Origin: Lamprobacter modestohalophilus
GTDB lineage: Bacteria; Pseudomonadota; Gammaproteobacteria; Chromatiales; Chromatiaceae
Reading direction: 5' to 3'
Length of the DNA stretch: 55,553 nt
NCBI RefSeq assembly: GCF_016583905.1
Contig: NZ_NRRY01000032.1
Coordinates: forward strand, 1 to 55,553
The translations under genes and the position numbers were made by a program. The notes beneath the pieces were generated by a model. The model had not been told where the DNA came from, did no database searches, and saw only the letters and a program-made list of their open reading frames with translations. Shown here piece after piece: positions 35,675-47,900 of this stretch (the stretch's first letter is position 1; each line of letters begins with the position of its first letter).

Positions 35675-36394
35675 TCAAAGCGGGAAATTCGCTCGGATCA
35701 GGTCGGATGCGGGAATCACCGCAAACGCCGCCTGCACAATCGGACGCAACGCGATGCCGAGCAGCCCGGGCGGCTGTCCATTCGGCAACAACAGCAGCGC
35801 GATCAAGATGAATAGCCCATAAGGCTCGAGTCGTGCAAAGCCACGCGCTAAGGGACGCGGCAGCAAGGCGCTGAGCACCCGACCGCCATCGAGCGGGAGC
35901 AGCGGGATCATGTTGAGTGCCATCAGGAAGAGGTTGATCAGCACGCCGATCAGGCACATCTGCACAACAGCACCCAACACCGCGGCCGGCACCTCGATGA
36001 GGCCTAGCATCTGCCCCATCGAATACAAGACCAACCCCCAACCGATCGCCATCAGCAGGTTCACGCCAGGCCCGGCGATCGCGACCAGCGCCATATCCCA
36101 GCGTGGATTCCGCAACCGGCGCCAGTCCACAGGTACCGGCTTCGCCCAGCCGAACAGGAAGGGCACGCCGAGCAGGGACTTGGAGGTGAGGTAGATGACC
36201 AGAGGCACCGCGACAGTGCCAACCGGATCGATGTGCTTGATAGGGTTGAAGGTCACGCGCCCAAGCTGGGCCGCGGTCGGGTCACCGAGCCGATTCGCCA
36301 CCCAACCGTGGGCGGCCTCGTGCACAGTGATCGCGAACAGCACGGGGATCGCGATCAGTGCCACCATCAATAGCGTTTCCGCAATCGCATCCAA
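35675..36394 (-). CDS. Site-2 protease family protein (M50)
   Basis: A 239-residue polytopic membrane metalloprotease. HEAAHG supplies the HExxH zinc site inside the first hydrophobic segment. A later NMIPLLPLDGGRVL gives the conserved NPDG-like Asp of the third ligand. Five to six transmembrane helices are visible, without a PDZ domain. Family members may act on transmembrane substrates, but this minimal type has no assigned role. It sits between trpS and the YciO-like gene on the same strand. Confidence 0.9.
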   Translation of the reverse strand: MDAIAETLLMVALIAIPVLFAITVHEAAHGWVANRLGDPTAAQLGRVTFNPIKHIDPVGTVAVPLVIYLTSKSLLGVPFLFGWAKPVPVDWRRLRNPRWDMALVAIAGPGVNLLMAIGWGLVLYSMGQMLGLIEVPAAVLGAVVQMCLIGVLINLFLMALNMIPLLPLDGGRVLSALLPRPLARGFARLEPYGLFILIALLLLPNGQPPGLLGIALRPIVQAAFAVIPASDLIRANFPL

Positions 36395-36447
36395 AGCGCT
36401 TAAAGCCCTCGTAAAAGAAACCGACGGAACAAACAGAGGCGACGGCG

Positions 36448-37080
36448 CTAGTGCTCGAAGACCGCCGTATCACCCTTGCCCTCACGCACCACGACCGGTG
36501 GCTCTTGGGTCATATCCACAACCGTCGTCGGCTGATTGCCGCAAGGACCACCATCGATGATCAGGTCGACACAGTGCCCGATCATCTCGCGCATCTCCAG
36601 GACATCGTCCATCGGCTCCTTGTCGCCCGGCAGGATCAGCGTGGTGCTCAAGATCGGCTGATCCAGCTCCGTGAGCAGCGCCTGGGTGATCGGCGTGCCT
36701 GGAACACGGATGCCGATGGCCCGGCGCTTCGGATGCAATAACCGTCGCGGCACTTGCTTGGTCGCCTCGAAGATGAAGGTATAGGGTCCGGGCGTCAACG
36801 ACTTGAGCTGACGATAGGCCTGATTATCGAGGCGGGCATAGGTCGCGATCTCGGAAAGATCACGGCAGACCAGCGTGAAGTGATGCTTGTCATCGACTCG
36901 TCGGATCATGCGAATGCGATCCAGCGCTGACTTATCGCCAAGCTGGCAGCCGAGCGCATAGGAGGAGTCGGTCGGATAGACGACGACCCCACCGGACGCG
37001 AACATTTCTGCCGCACGCCGGATCAGCCGCGACTGCGGATCTTGTGGATGGATCTCGAGAAATGGTGTCGAGGTTGCCAT
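36448..37080 (-). CDS. YciO/Sua5-type L-threonylcarbamoyladenylate synthase-like protein
   Basis: A 210-residue protein of the YrdC/Sua5 fold. Seen are GGVVVYPTDSSYALGCQLGDKSALDRIRMIRRVDDKHHFTLVCRDLSE, PGPYTFIFEATKQVPRRLLHPKRRAIGIRVP and a C-terminal region with IIDGGPCGNQPTTVVDM. These correspond to the KxR-type ATP and threonine-binding signatures. The closer match is YciO, whose activity is weaker or different from TsaC. The start is the ATG at 37080; the open frame before it runs through a tandem repeat. It is downstream of the PHP gene on the same strand, as yciO neighbours yciV in E. coli. Confidence 0.9.
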   Translation of the reverse strand: MATSTPFLEIHPQDPQSRLIRRAAEMFASGGVVVYPTDSSYALGCQLGDKSALDRIRMIRRVDDKHHFTLVCRDLSEIATYARLDNQAYRQLKSLTPGPYTFIFEATKQVPRRLLHPKRRAIGIRVPGTPITQALLTELDQPILSTTLILPGDKEPMDDVLEMREMIGHCVDLIIDGGPCGNQPTTVVDMTQEPPVVVREGKGDTAVFEH

Positions 37081-37150
37081 GGGCAGCGGTAGGGTCTTCA
37101 GGCGATGCCGGGTGGTGGGGATAAGACAGCTGTTGAGAGAATCTGCGAGC

Positions 37151-37182
37151 ACCGAGCGCCGAGCGCCGAGCGCCGAGCGGCA
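37151..37182. repeat. GAGCGCC heptamer repeat
   Basis: Four copies of a 7-bp unit GAGCGCC lie in the 104-bp spacer between the YciO-like and PHP genes, overlapping the open frame upstream of the former. The unit is not a multiple of three. It is part of the same class of simple repeats seen through the window. Confidence 0.75.
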
Positions 37183-37184
37183 GC

Positions 37185-38084
37185 CTAGGCCAGTGGCCGA
37201 TCGCAATTCGACACGCGAGTCATCACCCGCCCATGCCGATCGACGCCGGCGAAGCCAGGCTGCTCCCAGATCGGCTGGCAGCCCTCGGGCAACGCCGGTA
37301 GGCGCCCCAGCTCAAGCCACGGACTCTCAGGGCCATGATAATCGGAGCCGGCCGAAGCCAGCAGCCCTTGTTCACGCGCCCAGCGCGCAAAGGTGAAGTA
37401 ATCATCTCGGCTATGGCTGCCTGAGACCACCTCGATCCCGCGACCACCGCAGGCACGAAAGTCATCGAGCAGGCGCTTCATCTTCGAGCGCGTCAGTCCA
37501 TAACGCGCCGGATGCGCGATCACGGCCTGTCCGCCCGCCGCCCGAATCCAGCCGACCGCTGCTTCCAGCGTTGTCCACTCACCGGCAACATGCCCCGGCT
37601 TGCCTTTGACGAGAAAATGTTTGAACACGGAACGAAGGTCTTTCGCCGCGCCGCGCTGAACCAGGAAACGCGCGAAGTGGGTGCGCCCAACCAGCTCGCC
37701 CGAAGCCTGCGCGCGGGCACCCTCGAGCGCACCAGGCCAACCGGCACGGTCCAGACGGTCTGCGATCTCTGCGGCCCGCTGTTCGCGGTAGGCCTGCAAG
37801 CCGGCGAGGCCAGAACGCAGCGCCGCGCAGGCGGGGTCGACATCCAGACCAACGATATGAACGGTGCGCCCACCCCAGGTCACCGAAACCTCGACACCGG
37901 AAACCAGTCTCAGCCCATGCTCAGTTGCTGCCGCAGCGGCCTCGTCGAGGCCTGCGAGGGTATCGTGATCGGTCAGCGCCAGCATCTCGACACCCTGCTG
38001 AGCGGCGCGGGCCATCAGGTCGCGCGGGGCCAAGGTTCCGTCAGAGGCGGTAGAATGCGTATGGAGGTCAGGCGTCTTCATCAT
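37185..38084 (-). CDS. PHP domain phosphoesterase (YciV/RNase AM type)
   Basis: A 299-residue polymerase-and-histidinol-phosphatase domain protein. Metal-ligand motifs are DLHTHSTASDGTL, LALTDHDTLAGL, SGVEVSV, QAVIAHPARYG and GSDYHGPE, in the order of E. coli YciV (RNase AM, a 5'-3' exonuclease and 3',5'-bisphosphate nucleotidase). It probably removes 5' nucleotides from short RNAs or hydrolyses pAp. The gene heads the yciV-yciO pair and diverges from the yciB-yciI-ppiC operon, an arrangement conserved in gammaproteobacteria. Confidence 0.93.
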   Translation of the reverse strand: MMKTPDLHTHSTASDGTLAPRDLMARAAQQGVEMLALTDHDTLAGLDEAAAAATEHGLRLVSGVEVSVTWGGRTVHIVGLDVDPACAALRSGLAGLQAYREQRAAEIADRLDRAGWPGALEGARAQASGELVGRTHFARFLVQRGAAKDLRSVFKHFLVKGKPGHVAGEWTTLEAAVGWIRAAGGQAVIAHPARYGLTRSKMKRLLDDFRACGGRGIEVVSGSHSRDDYFTFARWAREQGLLASAGSDYHGPESPWLELGRLPALPEGCQPIWEQPGFAGVDRHGRVMTRVSNCDRPLA

Positions 38085-38371
38085 TCGGTCATTCTACCTG
38101 ATACGCCGCAGCCACCGTGCCTGCATCGGCAATCATTGTGTTGCGGAGAGCCGCGACTAGATGACGCAACCAGATCACGCAACCAGATCGCGCAACCAGA
38201 TCACGCAACCAGCTCACGGCAGGCGGCAAGGATGCTAGGATGCCGCGTCTTCGTCGACGCGGCTGGTCATTGCGCTGCCCGCCTCGCGCCCATGCTGACT
38301 GAAAATCTGCCGGTAAGCTCGCCCGGAAATCTGTCCGAAAACCTGCTCTGCAATCTGCCTGGACCCCCGCG

Positions 38372-39130
38372 ATGAAGCTGCTCATCGACTTCTTTCCGAT
38401 CATCCTCTTTTTCATCGCTTACAAGCTCTATGGCCTCTATGCGGCAACCATCACTGCCATCATCGCAGCGCTGGCGCAGGTCGCCTGGCTGCGCTGGCGG
38501 CATGGCCGTTTCGAGAAGATGCCCTTGATCACGCTTGGGCTGATCGTGGTCTTTGGCGGTCTCACGCTGCTGCTTCGCGATCCGATCTTCGTGATGTGGA
38601 AGCCAACCATCGTCAACTGGCTTTTAGCCGGCGCCTTTCTCGGCGGCAGCCTCATCGGCAAGCGACCCTTAGTCGAGCGCATGATGGGACACGCCGTCAG
38701 CGTGCCAGCGCCGATCTGGCGTCGACTCAACGGAGCCTGGATCCTGTTCTTCCTGGTCTCCGGCCTCGCCAACCTGTTCATGGTCTATATCGGGAGCGGT
38801 TTCTATGCCGCCGAGCAGGCGCTGATCGCCGCGACCGGCATCACCGCCATCGACTTGAGCGCCTGCGCCGATCAGTTCATCGGCGCGCAACAGGCGCTCT
38901 GCGAGACGGCGCATGAGAGTGAGGCGGTCTGGGTCAACTTCAAACTGTTCGGTATGATGGGTATGACGATCCTGTTCATCATCGGACAGGCAGTCTACCT
39001 CGCACGCTACATCCAGGATTCCGAGCCATCAGATTCTGAGCCATCAGATTCTGATCCATCAGAATCTGAGCCATCGGATTCTGGACCGGCGCCAACCCCA
39101 TCACCAGCGACCTCCGGAGACATCCGCTGA
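38372..39130 (+). CDS. yciB: Intracellular septation protein YciB
   Basis: A five-pass inner-membrane protein linked to cell-envelope and septum integrity. The 252-residue protein has [74 protein letters not shown], and [23 protein letters not shown]. An insertion with three Cys lies in the loop before the last helix, and about 35 C-terminal residues form a SEPSD repeat. E. coli YciB has 179 residues. The stop overlaps the yciI start (TGATG). Confidence 0.94.
   Translation: MKLLIDFFPIILFFIAYKLYGLYAATITAIIAALAQVAWLRWRHGRFEKMPLITLGLIVVFGGLTLLLRDPIFVMWKPTIVNWLLAGAFLGGSLIGKRPLVERMMGHAVSVPAPIWRRLNGAWILFFLVSGLANLFMVYIGSGFYAAEQALIAATGITAIDLSACADQFIGAQQALCETAHESEAVWVNFKLFGMMGMTILFIIGQAVYLARYIQDSEPSDSEPSDSDPSESEPSDSGPAPTPSPATSGDIR
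39017..39083 (+). repeat. 15-bp tandem repeat encoding SEPSD
   Basis: Four to five near-perfect copies of a 15-bp unit close to GATTCTGAGCCATCA encode a repeated Asp-Ser-Glu-Pro-Ser tail at the cytoplasmic C-terminus of YciB. The unit is a multiple of three, so expansion is frame-neutral. Confidence 0.85.
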
Positions 39131-39432
39131 TGCTCTATGCCATCATCAGCCGCGACCGGCCTGATAGCCTGTCACAACGCCGCGCCACGCGCCCGGCGCA
39201 TCTCGAACGACTGCATGCACTGCAACAGGCTGGGCGGCTGATCCTTGCCGGACCGCACCCCGCCATCGATGCATCGGACCCCGGCGAGGCGGGCTTTACT
39301 GGCTCACTGGTGGTTGCCGAGTTCAGCGACCTGCAGACCGCTCAAGCCTGGGCAGATGCCGACCCGTACGCGCTGGCCGGTGTCTACGCCGAGGTGCAGG
39401 TCAAGCCATTCCTCAAAGTCCTGCCGACTTGA
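39130..39432 (+). CDS. yciI: YciI family protein
   Basis: A 100-residue protein with the YciI fold (dimeric alpha-beta barrel): [73 protein letters not shown] and [12 protein letters not shown]. The conserved His-Asp pair (HLERL, DPY) matches the proposed active site of the family, whose substrate is unknown. It overlaps yciB and is followed by ppiC, the usual operon. Confidence 0.94.
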   Translation: MLYAIISRDRPDSLSQRRATRPAHLERLHALQQAGRLILAGPHPAIDASDPGEAGFTGSLVVAEFSDLQTAQAWADADPYALAGVYAEVQVKPFLKVLPT

Positions 39433-39474
39433 GCAGGACGCGACCGTGAAACAATCAAGAAGGATAACGTTGTC

Positions 39475-40329
39475 ATGAAACACCGCTTCATCACCGCATC
39501 ACTCCTAGCCGCCGTCATCACCGCGCCTGCCTGCGCACAGGAGGCCCAAGAGACCAATAATGAGACCCTGATCGCGACCGTCAACGGTCAGACCTATCAG
39601 TTAGATCTATTTCGCGCCTATTACGGCGAGATCCTTGCGCAGCGTAACGGGCAAGACAGCCCGCAGCTGCAAGAGCAGGCATTTAACGAGTTCATGAACA
39701 TGGTCGTCGCCTCGCAAGAGGGCGAAAAGCGCGATCTCACCAACAATGCCGAGGTGCAAGCAGCGCTCGCACTGCAGCGCATGATGGTGCTCTCCGCAGC
39801 GGCCCTGCAGAGTATTGGCGCCGAAACCAACCCGAGCGAAGCCGAGCTCAAGCAGGCCTACGATGAGCTCGTCGCGCAATCGCAACGCACCGAGTACAAG
39901 GCGCGTCACATCCTGCTAGACGACAAAGACAAGGCACAGGCCTTGATCGAACAGCTCGACGCCGCCAATGGCAAGGGCTTTGCCACCTTAGCGGAGGAAA
40001 ACTCGCTCGGCCCAACCGCTGAGAAGGGCGGCGACCTCGGCTGGTTCGATTCTCGGCGCATGGTCAAGCCGTTTGCCGACGCCGTCGCTGAGATGGAGCC
40101 TGGCAGCTACTCGAAGCAACCGGTGCAGACCCAGTTCGGCTGGCACGTGATCCTGCTTGAAGAGACGCGGGCCGCCGAGCCGCCATCGTTCGAGCAAGCC
40201 AAGCCGCAGCTCGAGGCGCTTCTGCGGCAGCGCAAGGTGGCCGAGGCGCTCACGGAGCTGCGCAACAACGCCGATGTTCAGCTCAACGAAGAGGTGGTCA
40301 CGGTGAAGGAAGCGCCAACCGAGGAATAA
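39475..40329 (+). CDS. Exported PpiC-type peptidyl-prolyl isomerase
   Basis: A periplasmic parvulin-type foldase of 284 residues. A signal peptide (ITASLLAAVITAPACA) is followed by a helical N-domain and the parvulin core: KARHILLDDKDKAQALIEQL, FATLAEENSLGPTAEKGGDLGWFDSRRMVKPFADAVAEM and PVQTQFGWHVILLEE. A short acidic tail ends the protein. It is downstream of yciB-yciI and is closed by a strong terminator. It probably assists folding of outer-membrane or secreted proteins. Confidence 0.93.
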   Translation: MKHRFITASLLAAVITAPACAQEAQETNNETLIATVNGQTYQLDLFRAYYGEILAQRNGQDSPQLQEQAFNEFMNMVVASQEGEKRDLTNNAEVQAALALQRMMVLSAAALQSIGAETNPSEAELKQAYDELVAQSQRTEYKARHILLDDKDKAQALIEQLDAANGKGFATLAEENSLGPTAEKGGDLGWFDSRRMVKPFADAVAEMEPGSYSKQPVQTQFGWHVILLEETRAAEPPSFEQAKPQLEALLRQRKVAEALTELRNNADVQLNEEVVTVKEAPTEE

Positions 40330-40346
40330 TCAGCGAGAAGCGCAAC

Positions 40347-40372
40347 GGGGCCGGCCCTGAGCCGGCCTTTAG
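40347..40372 (+). terminator. Rho-independent terminator after ppiC
   Basis: GGCCGGC and GCCGGCC form a perfect 7-bp GC stem around CCTGA, followed by TTT. It lies about 20 bases after the ppiC stop and ends the yciB-yciI-ppiC transcript. Confidence 0.75.
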
Positions 40373-40414
40373 ACTGGTCTTTGGCTAGTCTTTAGCTGAT
40401 CTTCAGCTGGTCTT

Positions 40415-40452
40415 GGCGTAACGCCGACCGCTTGGCGTTACCGGCGTTACGC
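40415..40452 (-). terminator. Hairpin at the end of the carbonic-anhydrase-like gene
   Basis: GGCGTAACGCC at 40415-40425 and GGCGTTACGC at 40443-40452 are inverted copies enclosing a third GGCGTTAC. The arms can pair over ten bases just beyond the minus-strand stop codon. No U-tract is clear. It may terminate the convergent transcript. Confidence 0.4.
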
Positions 40453-41345
40453 TAATCGCCAACAGCCGCGCAGCGTCGTTCGACCTGCCGCGCGCCAACC
40501 TCCTGCAGCGGGCGGGCATTGGAGCCGACGATCTGGGCAAGCCGAGCTAGGTCTGACGCGGCAATCTCGAGCGGCGTCTCCATCACGTAGCGATGCACCC
40601 CTTCCTGGCAAGGAGGACGCGTCATCGAACCCTCATAGCGAAAATAGGCGCGTCGGGCCGGCAGCAGGAACAAGGCATTGACACCGATATTGCGCCTGTA
40701 GGCGTTCTTCCCCGCCACCAATGGCGCATTGTCGAGGATGCGTCGCAGGGTCTGGTTGGTGCGGCTACCAGCCTCGATCGGCACCGAAACGACTGCAATG
40801 TCGCCCCGATTGTTGCCATGAATCAGCTCGATCTCGCCGTCCGAGAGACGGCCATCGATCGCATGCTCGCCGGGCACATGAAAGCGAAGCTCGACCAGTT
40901 CGTAGCTGAGTCCGTCGATCACCAAATAACTGCCCCGGTCGTAGCCGAGTCTGAGCGCGTTGCCGTCGTTTACAAGGTGCAGGGAACTGCTCCGATACCG
41001 GAACCGCAGCGGGGTGCAGGGTTGAAACAGCGTCGCCGCGGTCTCAATCGGGATCGGTGACTGGAGCCGCCCGGAGGCGCAGCGGTCATAGGCGGTGTTC
41101 AGGTTGGCCCAGTAGCCCGGCCCTTGCGCACCACTGTAGGACCAATCCGGAACCGATCCCGACCCCGATAGATCGGAGCTTCGCGCCTGCCAAGCATGAG
41201 CGTTTGCCGCCAACAGCAGAAACGCAGCGCCGCTAACATAGCCGCTAACATACATGGCGCGTCGCCACCCCGGGCGATGAAGCGCTTGTTTCACGGTCAC
41301 CAATGGCGTGGACAGAAAAACAGGGGCAAACCGACACATCGCCAT
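40452..41345 (-). CDS. Carbonic-anhydrase-related protein lacking the zinc site
   Basis: The 297-residue product has the alpha-carbonic anhydrase fold: WSYSGAQGPGYWANLN, CASGRLQSPIPIET, FHVPGEHAIDGRL and GEIELIHGNNRGDIAVVSV. The three zinc His of active enzymes sit in HFH and, about 23 residues later, ExHxVH. Here the positions read R154-F-H156 and E-I-E173, so two ligands are replaced (His to Arg, His to Glu) and catalysis is not expected. A signal segment (GAAFLLLAANAHA) indicates export. AGGAGG five bases before the ATG at 41345 decides the start; an ATG at 41255 follows a dispersed repeat and gives a shorter signal peptide. The role is unknown. Confidence 0.85.
   Translation of the reverse strand: MAMCRFAPVFLSTPLVTVKQALHRPGWRRAMYVSGYVSGAAFLLLAANAHAWQARSSDLSGSGSVPDWSYSGAQGPGYWANLNTAYDRCASGRLQSPIPIETAATLFQPCTPLRFRYRSSSLHLVNDGNALRLGYDRGSYLVIDGLSYELVELRFHVPGEHAIDGRLSDGEIELIHGNNRGDIAVVSVPIEAGSRTNQTLRRILDNAPLVAGKNAYRRNIGVNALFLLPARRAYFRYEGSMTRPPCQEGVHRYVMETPLEIAASDLARLAQIVGSNARPLQEVGARQVERRCAAVGD
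41256..41301 (-). repeat. Dispersed 46-bp repeat copy
   Basis: Read on the minus strand, this 46-base segment ends exactly at the ATG at 41255 and matches the segment 4047-4092 before the acetyltransferase ATG. By hand, 35 of 46 bases agree, including AGCGCTTCATCG-type and CGGGGTGGCGAC cores. If the upstream ATG at 41345 is used, it encodes VTVKQALHRPGWRRA within the signal peptide. Confidence 0.7.
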
Positions 41346-41379
41346 CTCAACCTCCTGCAAATGGAAGCTCGCGCGCGCC

Positions 41380-41670
41380 TCAGTTACCGCCTGGCTTCTC
41401 AGTGCGTCGAATGCCTGCAATCGGCACCACTTGGGCTGATTGCGGTTGATCAACATAGTAGGGCCGATCTCCCCCCCGCCCTTCACTGTCCGCGAGCTCT
41501 TTCTCGCGCGCTGCAATCAAGGACAAGCAGGCGCGAACATCACCGATGGTGTTCTCGGACAGCGGATGTTTCATCCCAGGCGGTGGGGTCACATCCTTAA
41601 CGATCGCACCGAGCGTCTTGCGCATCGCCACGAGAATCTGTTGCTCTTTGCTCAACTCAGACATCATCAT
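41380..41670 (-). CDS. Conserved small hypothetical protein
   Basis: A 96-residue soluble protein beginning MMMSELSKEQQILVAMRKTLGAIVKDVTPPPGMKHPLSENTIGDVRACLSLIAAREKELAD, then a short Gly/Arg-rich segment, RPYYVDQP, and a basic tail. The helical first half looks conserved, but I cannot assign a named family with confidence. Three consecutive ATG codons make the exact start uncertain. It lies 34 bp upstream of the carbonic-anhydrase-like gene on the same strand and may be co-transcribed with it. Confidence 0.65.
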   Translation of the reverse strand: MMMSELSKEQQILVAMRKTLGAIVKDVTPPPGMKHPLSENTIGDVRACLSLIAAREKELADSEGRGGDRPYYVDQPQSAQVVPIAGIRRTEKPGGN

Positions 41671-41857
41671 AATCTCATCAGGGGTGGAGTGGTATTGACT
41701 CGGGCGGGTCCTTCCGTCATCGGCCTACATCGGCCTAGCCAAAGATCGGGACGCAAACCGCCAAATTCAGCAGTCATCGAGGTGCTTTTTGGTTGCGTGC
41801 CTTTTCGGGCTCTTTCGTGCCCTTTCGTACCCGATAGTCGCCGCTGCCAGATGCCAA

Positions 41858-44889
<3,032 letters not shown>

Positions 44890-44967
44890 GGGTTCACATC
44901 CGATGCAGAGTTGTTTGTCATTATATCAGCGCATTCGTAGCACTTGTTCGGAAGGCCAAGCCCGGGG

Positions 44968-47900
44968 TCAAGAGGCAGCCACCATGCGCGCGGCCTGCTC
45001 GACATCGACCGAGACGAGGCGCGAGCAGCCGGGCTCGTGCATCGTAATCCCGAGCAGCTGATCCGCCAATTCCATCGTCACCTTATTATGGGTGATGAAG
45101 ATGAACTGGATCTGATCCGACATCGAGCGCACCAGCTCGCAGAAGCGTCCGACATTGGCATCATCCAGCGGCGCATCCACCTCGTCGAGCATACAGAAGG
45201 GTGCCGGATTGAGCTGGAAGATGGCAAACACCAAGGCCACCGCGGTGAGCGCCTTCTCACCGCCCGAAAGCATGTGGATGGTCGCATTGCGCTTGCCCGG
45301 CGGGCGCGCCATGATCGAGACGCCGGTGTCGAGCAGATCTTCACCCGTCAGCTCCAGGTAGGCATTGCCGCCACCAAAGACGCGCGGGAACAGCTCCTGC
45401 AGACCGCTGTTGATGCGATCGAAGGTCTCCTTGAACCGACTCCGGGTCTCACGATCGATCTTCCGGATCGCCGACTCGAGCGTCTCCAGCGCAGTGCTGA
45501 TATCGGCATGCTGCTCTTCGAGATAGCGCATGCGCTCAGACTGCTCTTGAAACTCATCGATGGCGGCCAGGTTGATGTTGCCGAGCCGGCCAATGCGCGC
45601 CTTGACCGCTTCCAGCTCGAGTCCCCAGCGCTCGACAAGCCCATTGTCGGCGAGCTGCTCCGCGAGCAGCTCCGGCTGCATCGCGTCGAGCACCGCCTGC
45701 GGTGAGGCCTCTCGCGCGCGCAGCTGTTCTTCAACCGTCTGCCGCCGCACCAGCAGCTCTTGCCGCTGCAGGCGCGCGGCATCGAGCTCCTGCCGTACCG
45801 CGTTGAGCGATTGCTCGAGCCCATGGCGGCGCTGCTCGGAGGCACGAATCTGGGCGTCGACCTCCTCCATCCGCTGGCGCGTCGCGTTCAGCTCTTGCTC
45901 GACCAGCAGGCGTTGCTCGAGCTGCTCATCCAGGCGCTCCTGCTGCTCCAGCGCGGGCTCCGCGGCCTCGGTCAGCGCTTCGGCCAGCTCATCGCGGCGC
46001 GCCTCGAGATTGGCGACACGCTCGCTGGCACGCTCGAGATTCGCCGCCAGCCCGGCCTGCGACGCACGCCGCGTCTCGGTGGCAACCTCCAAGCGTTGCA
46101 CCTCATCGCGCAACAGTGTCTCTTCGCGTCGCAGTTCGGTCACAGCGGAACGCCGCGGCTCGCGCTCAGCGGCCAGGCCATCGCGGCGCTCGGTCAGCTG
46201 CTCGCTGCGCTCGAGGGCCGCATGCAGACGCTCCCGGCCAAGCTCCATCGCCTCCTCCATCTCGGCGCAGCCTTCCTGCAACGCCAGTTGCTCATCGGCC
46301 AGCGCGGCGCGGCGCTCGCGCAGATGGGTCAAGCGCGCCCGCGCCGCACCTTGCTCCGCATCCAGTGAGGCCCGATCCCGGCTCAAGCGGGCAAGATCCT
46401 CATGCGCATCGTTGCGCGCCTGCTCCAGCTCGACGCGACGCAGCGCCAAGACCTCCTGTTCGTCCGCCAGCCCTGCGATTACCTCTTCGAGCTCATCAGC
46501 AGCCAGCACAAGGGCCTTCATCTCCTCTGCCCGCGCGATACTGCCACCGACATCGGTCGCATCCTGGGCGCCTTGCCCCGGCGCCTTGACCCAGCCGGGC
46601 CCAATCAAGAATCCATCGCGGGTAACGATGCGTTGTCCCCCGCTCAGCTCCGGACGCCGAGCCAGCGCCTGCTCGCGACTCTCAGCCACATCGATGCCCG
46701 CTAGCAACTGCGCCAAGACCGAGGGGCCGCGCACCAGGGCCGCCAGCCCCGATGTGCTAGCCGGCGCCGCGCCGACCCCGTCGACCTGGGAGGCATCGTT
46801 CTCGAACAGCATCAGGGCCTCGCTCTCGAGCGAGCGCACCAGCACGTCCAGCTCAGCGACCGAAAAGGCCGCGAGCGCGCTGCTCAAGACCACCTCGACC
46901 GCGGTCTCCCAACCAGCGGTGACCTCGATCTGATCCAGCAAGCGCGGCGCCTGGGTCAGATCGCAGCGATCGATCCAGGCCGCAACCGCCTCATCCGGGT
47001 TCTCCAAGGCCGCATCCTGCAGCGCCTCGAGCGAGGCCAGGCGACCGCGGGTGGTCTGCAGCTCGGTGCGGGCGGCATCGAGACGCCCACTCAGCTCGCC
47101 CCGCGTGGACTCCGCCTCGCGCAGCGCCGCGGCCGCGCGCTCTTGGGCGTCAGCGGCGAGACGCAGCCGCTCATCGAGCCCATCAGACCGCTCATCGAGC
47201 GCGGCCAAGCGGTCTTCCAGCTCGCCGGTCTCGAGCCGGCCCATTTCGTCATCGATGCGGTTGTTGCGCTCGCGATCTTGCGCCAGACGCTGCTCGAGAT
47301 GATTGAGGGTTGAGCGTTCGTGCTGCGCCTCGGCCGAGGGTGCGGCGATCTCGAGCTGAATGGCATCCCAGGCCTGCTGCCAGGTCTCCAGCTGATCTTC
47401 GGCCTCAGCCAGCCGCTCGCGCAGGTCATCGAGGCGTTCACGCCCCTCTTCGAGCAATGGGATGTCCCGCTCGAGCTCCGCGTCCAGCTCGGCCTGGCGC
47501 GACTGATCCCGCTCCTGCTGGCCGCTAGCCTCATCCAGCTCACGTCGCACCGAGCCCAGCTCGCGCTCCTGGCGCTGCCGGGTCTCGGCCGCGAACTGCA
47601 ACGCCTGCTCGAGCCGGGCGATCTCGGAGCCAGCCGCGTACCAGCGCCCCTGCACGCCGTTAAAGGCATCCGAGACCTCGCCATGCAATGCCCGCTGGGC
47701 CTCGATCTCGGCCTCGAGCCGGCGCAAGGCTGTCTGATCGGCCTCCAGCCGCACCTCGGCCTCGCCGATGACCCGGTCCTGACGCTCCAGGCCCTGATCC
47801 AGTTCACGCCACTGCAGCGCGGCCAGCTCGTCGCTCAAGCGTCGCTCGTCCTCTTTCAGGGCGCGATATTTGACTGCGGTCGCGGCCTGACGCTCGAGAT

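Noticed and set aside
45560-46933. 457-residue plus-strand open frame opposite smc
   Set aside because: Ser/Arg/Ala-rich low-complexity translation that mirrors the smc coiled coil; no family, no ribosome binding site, and smc is certain.
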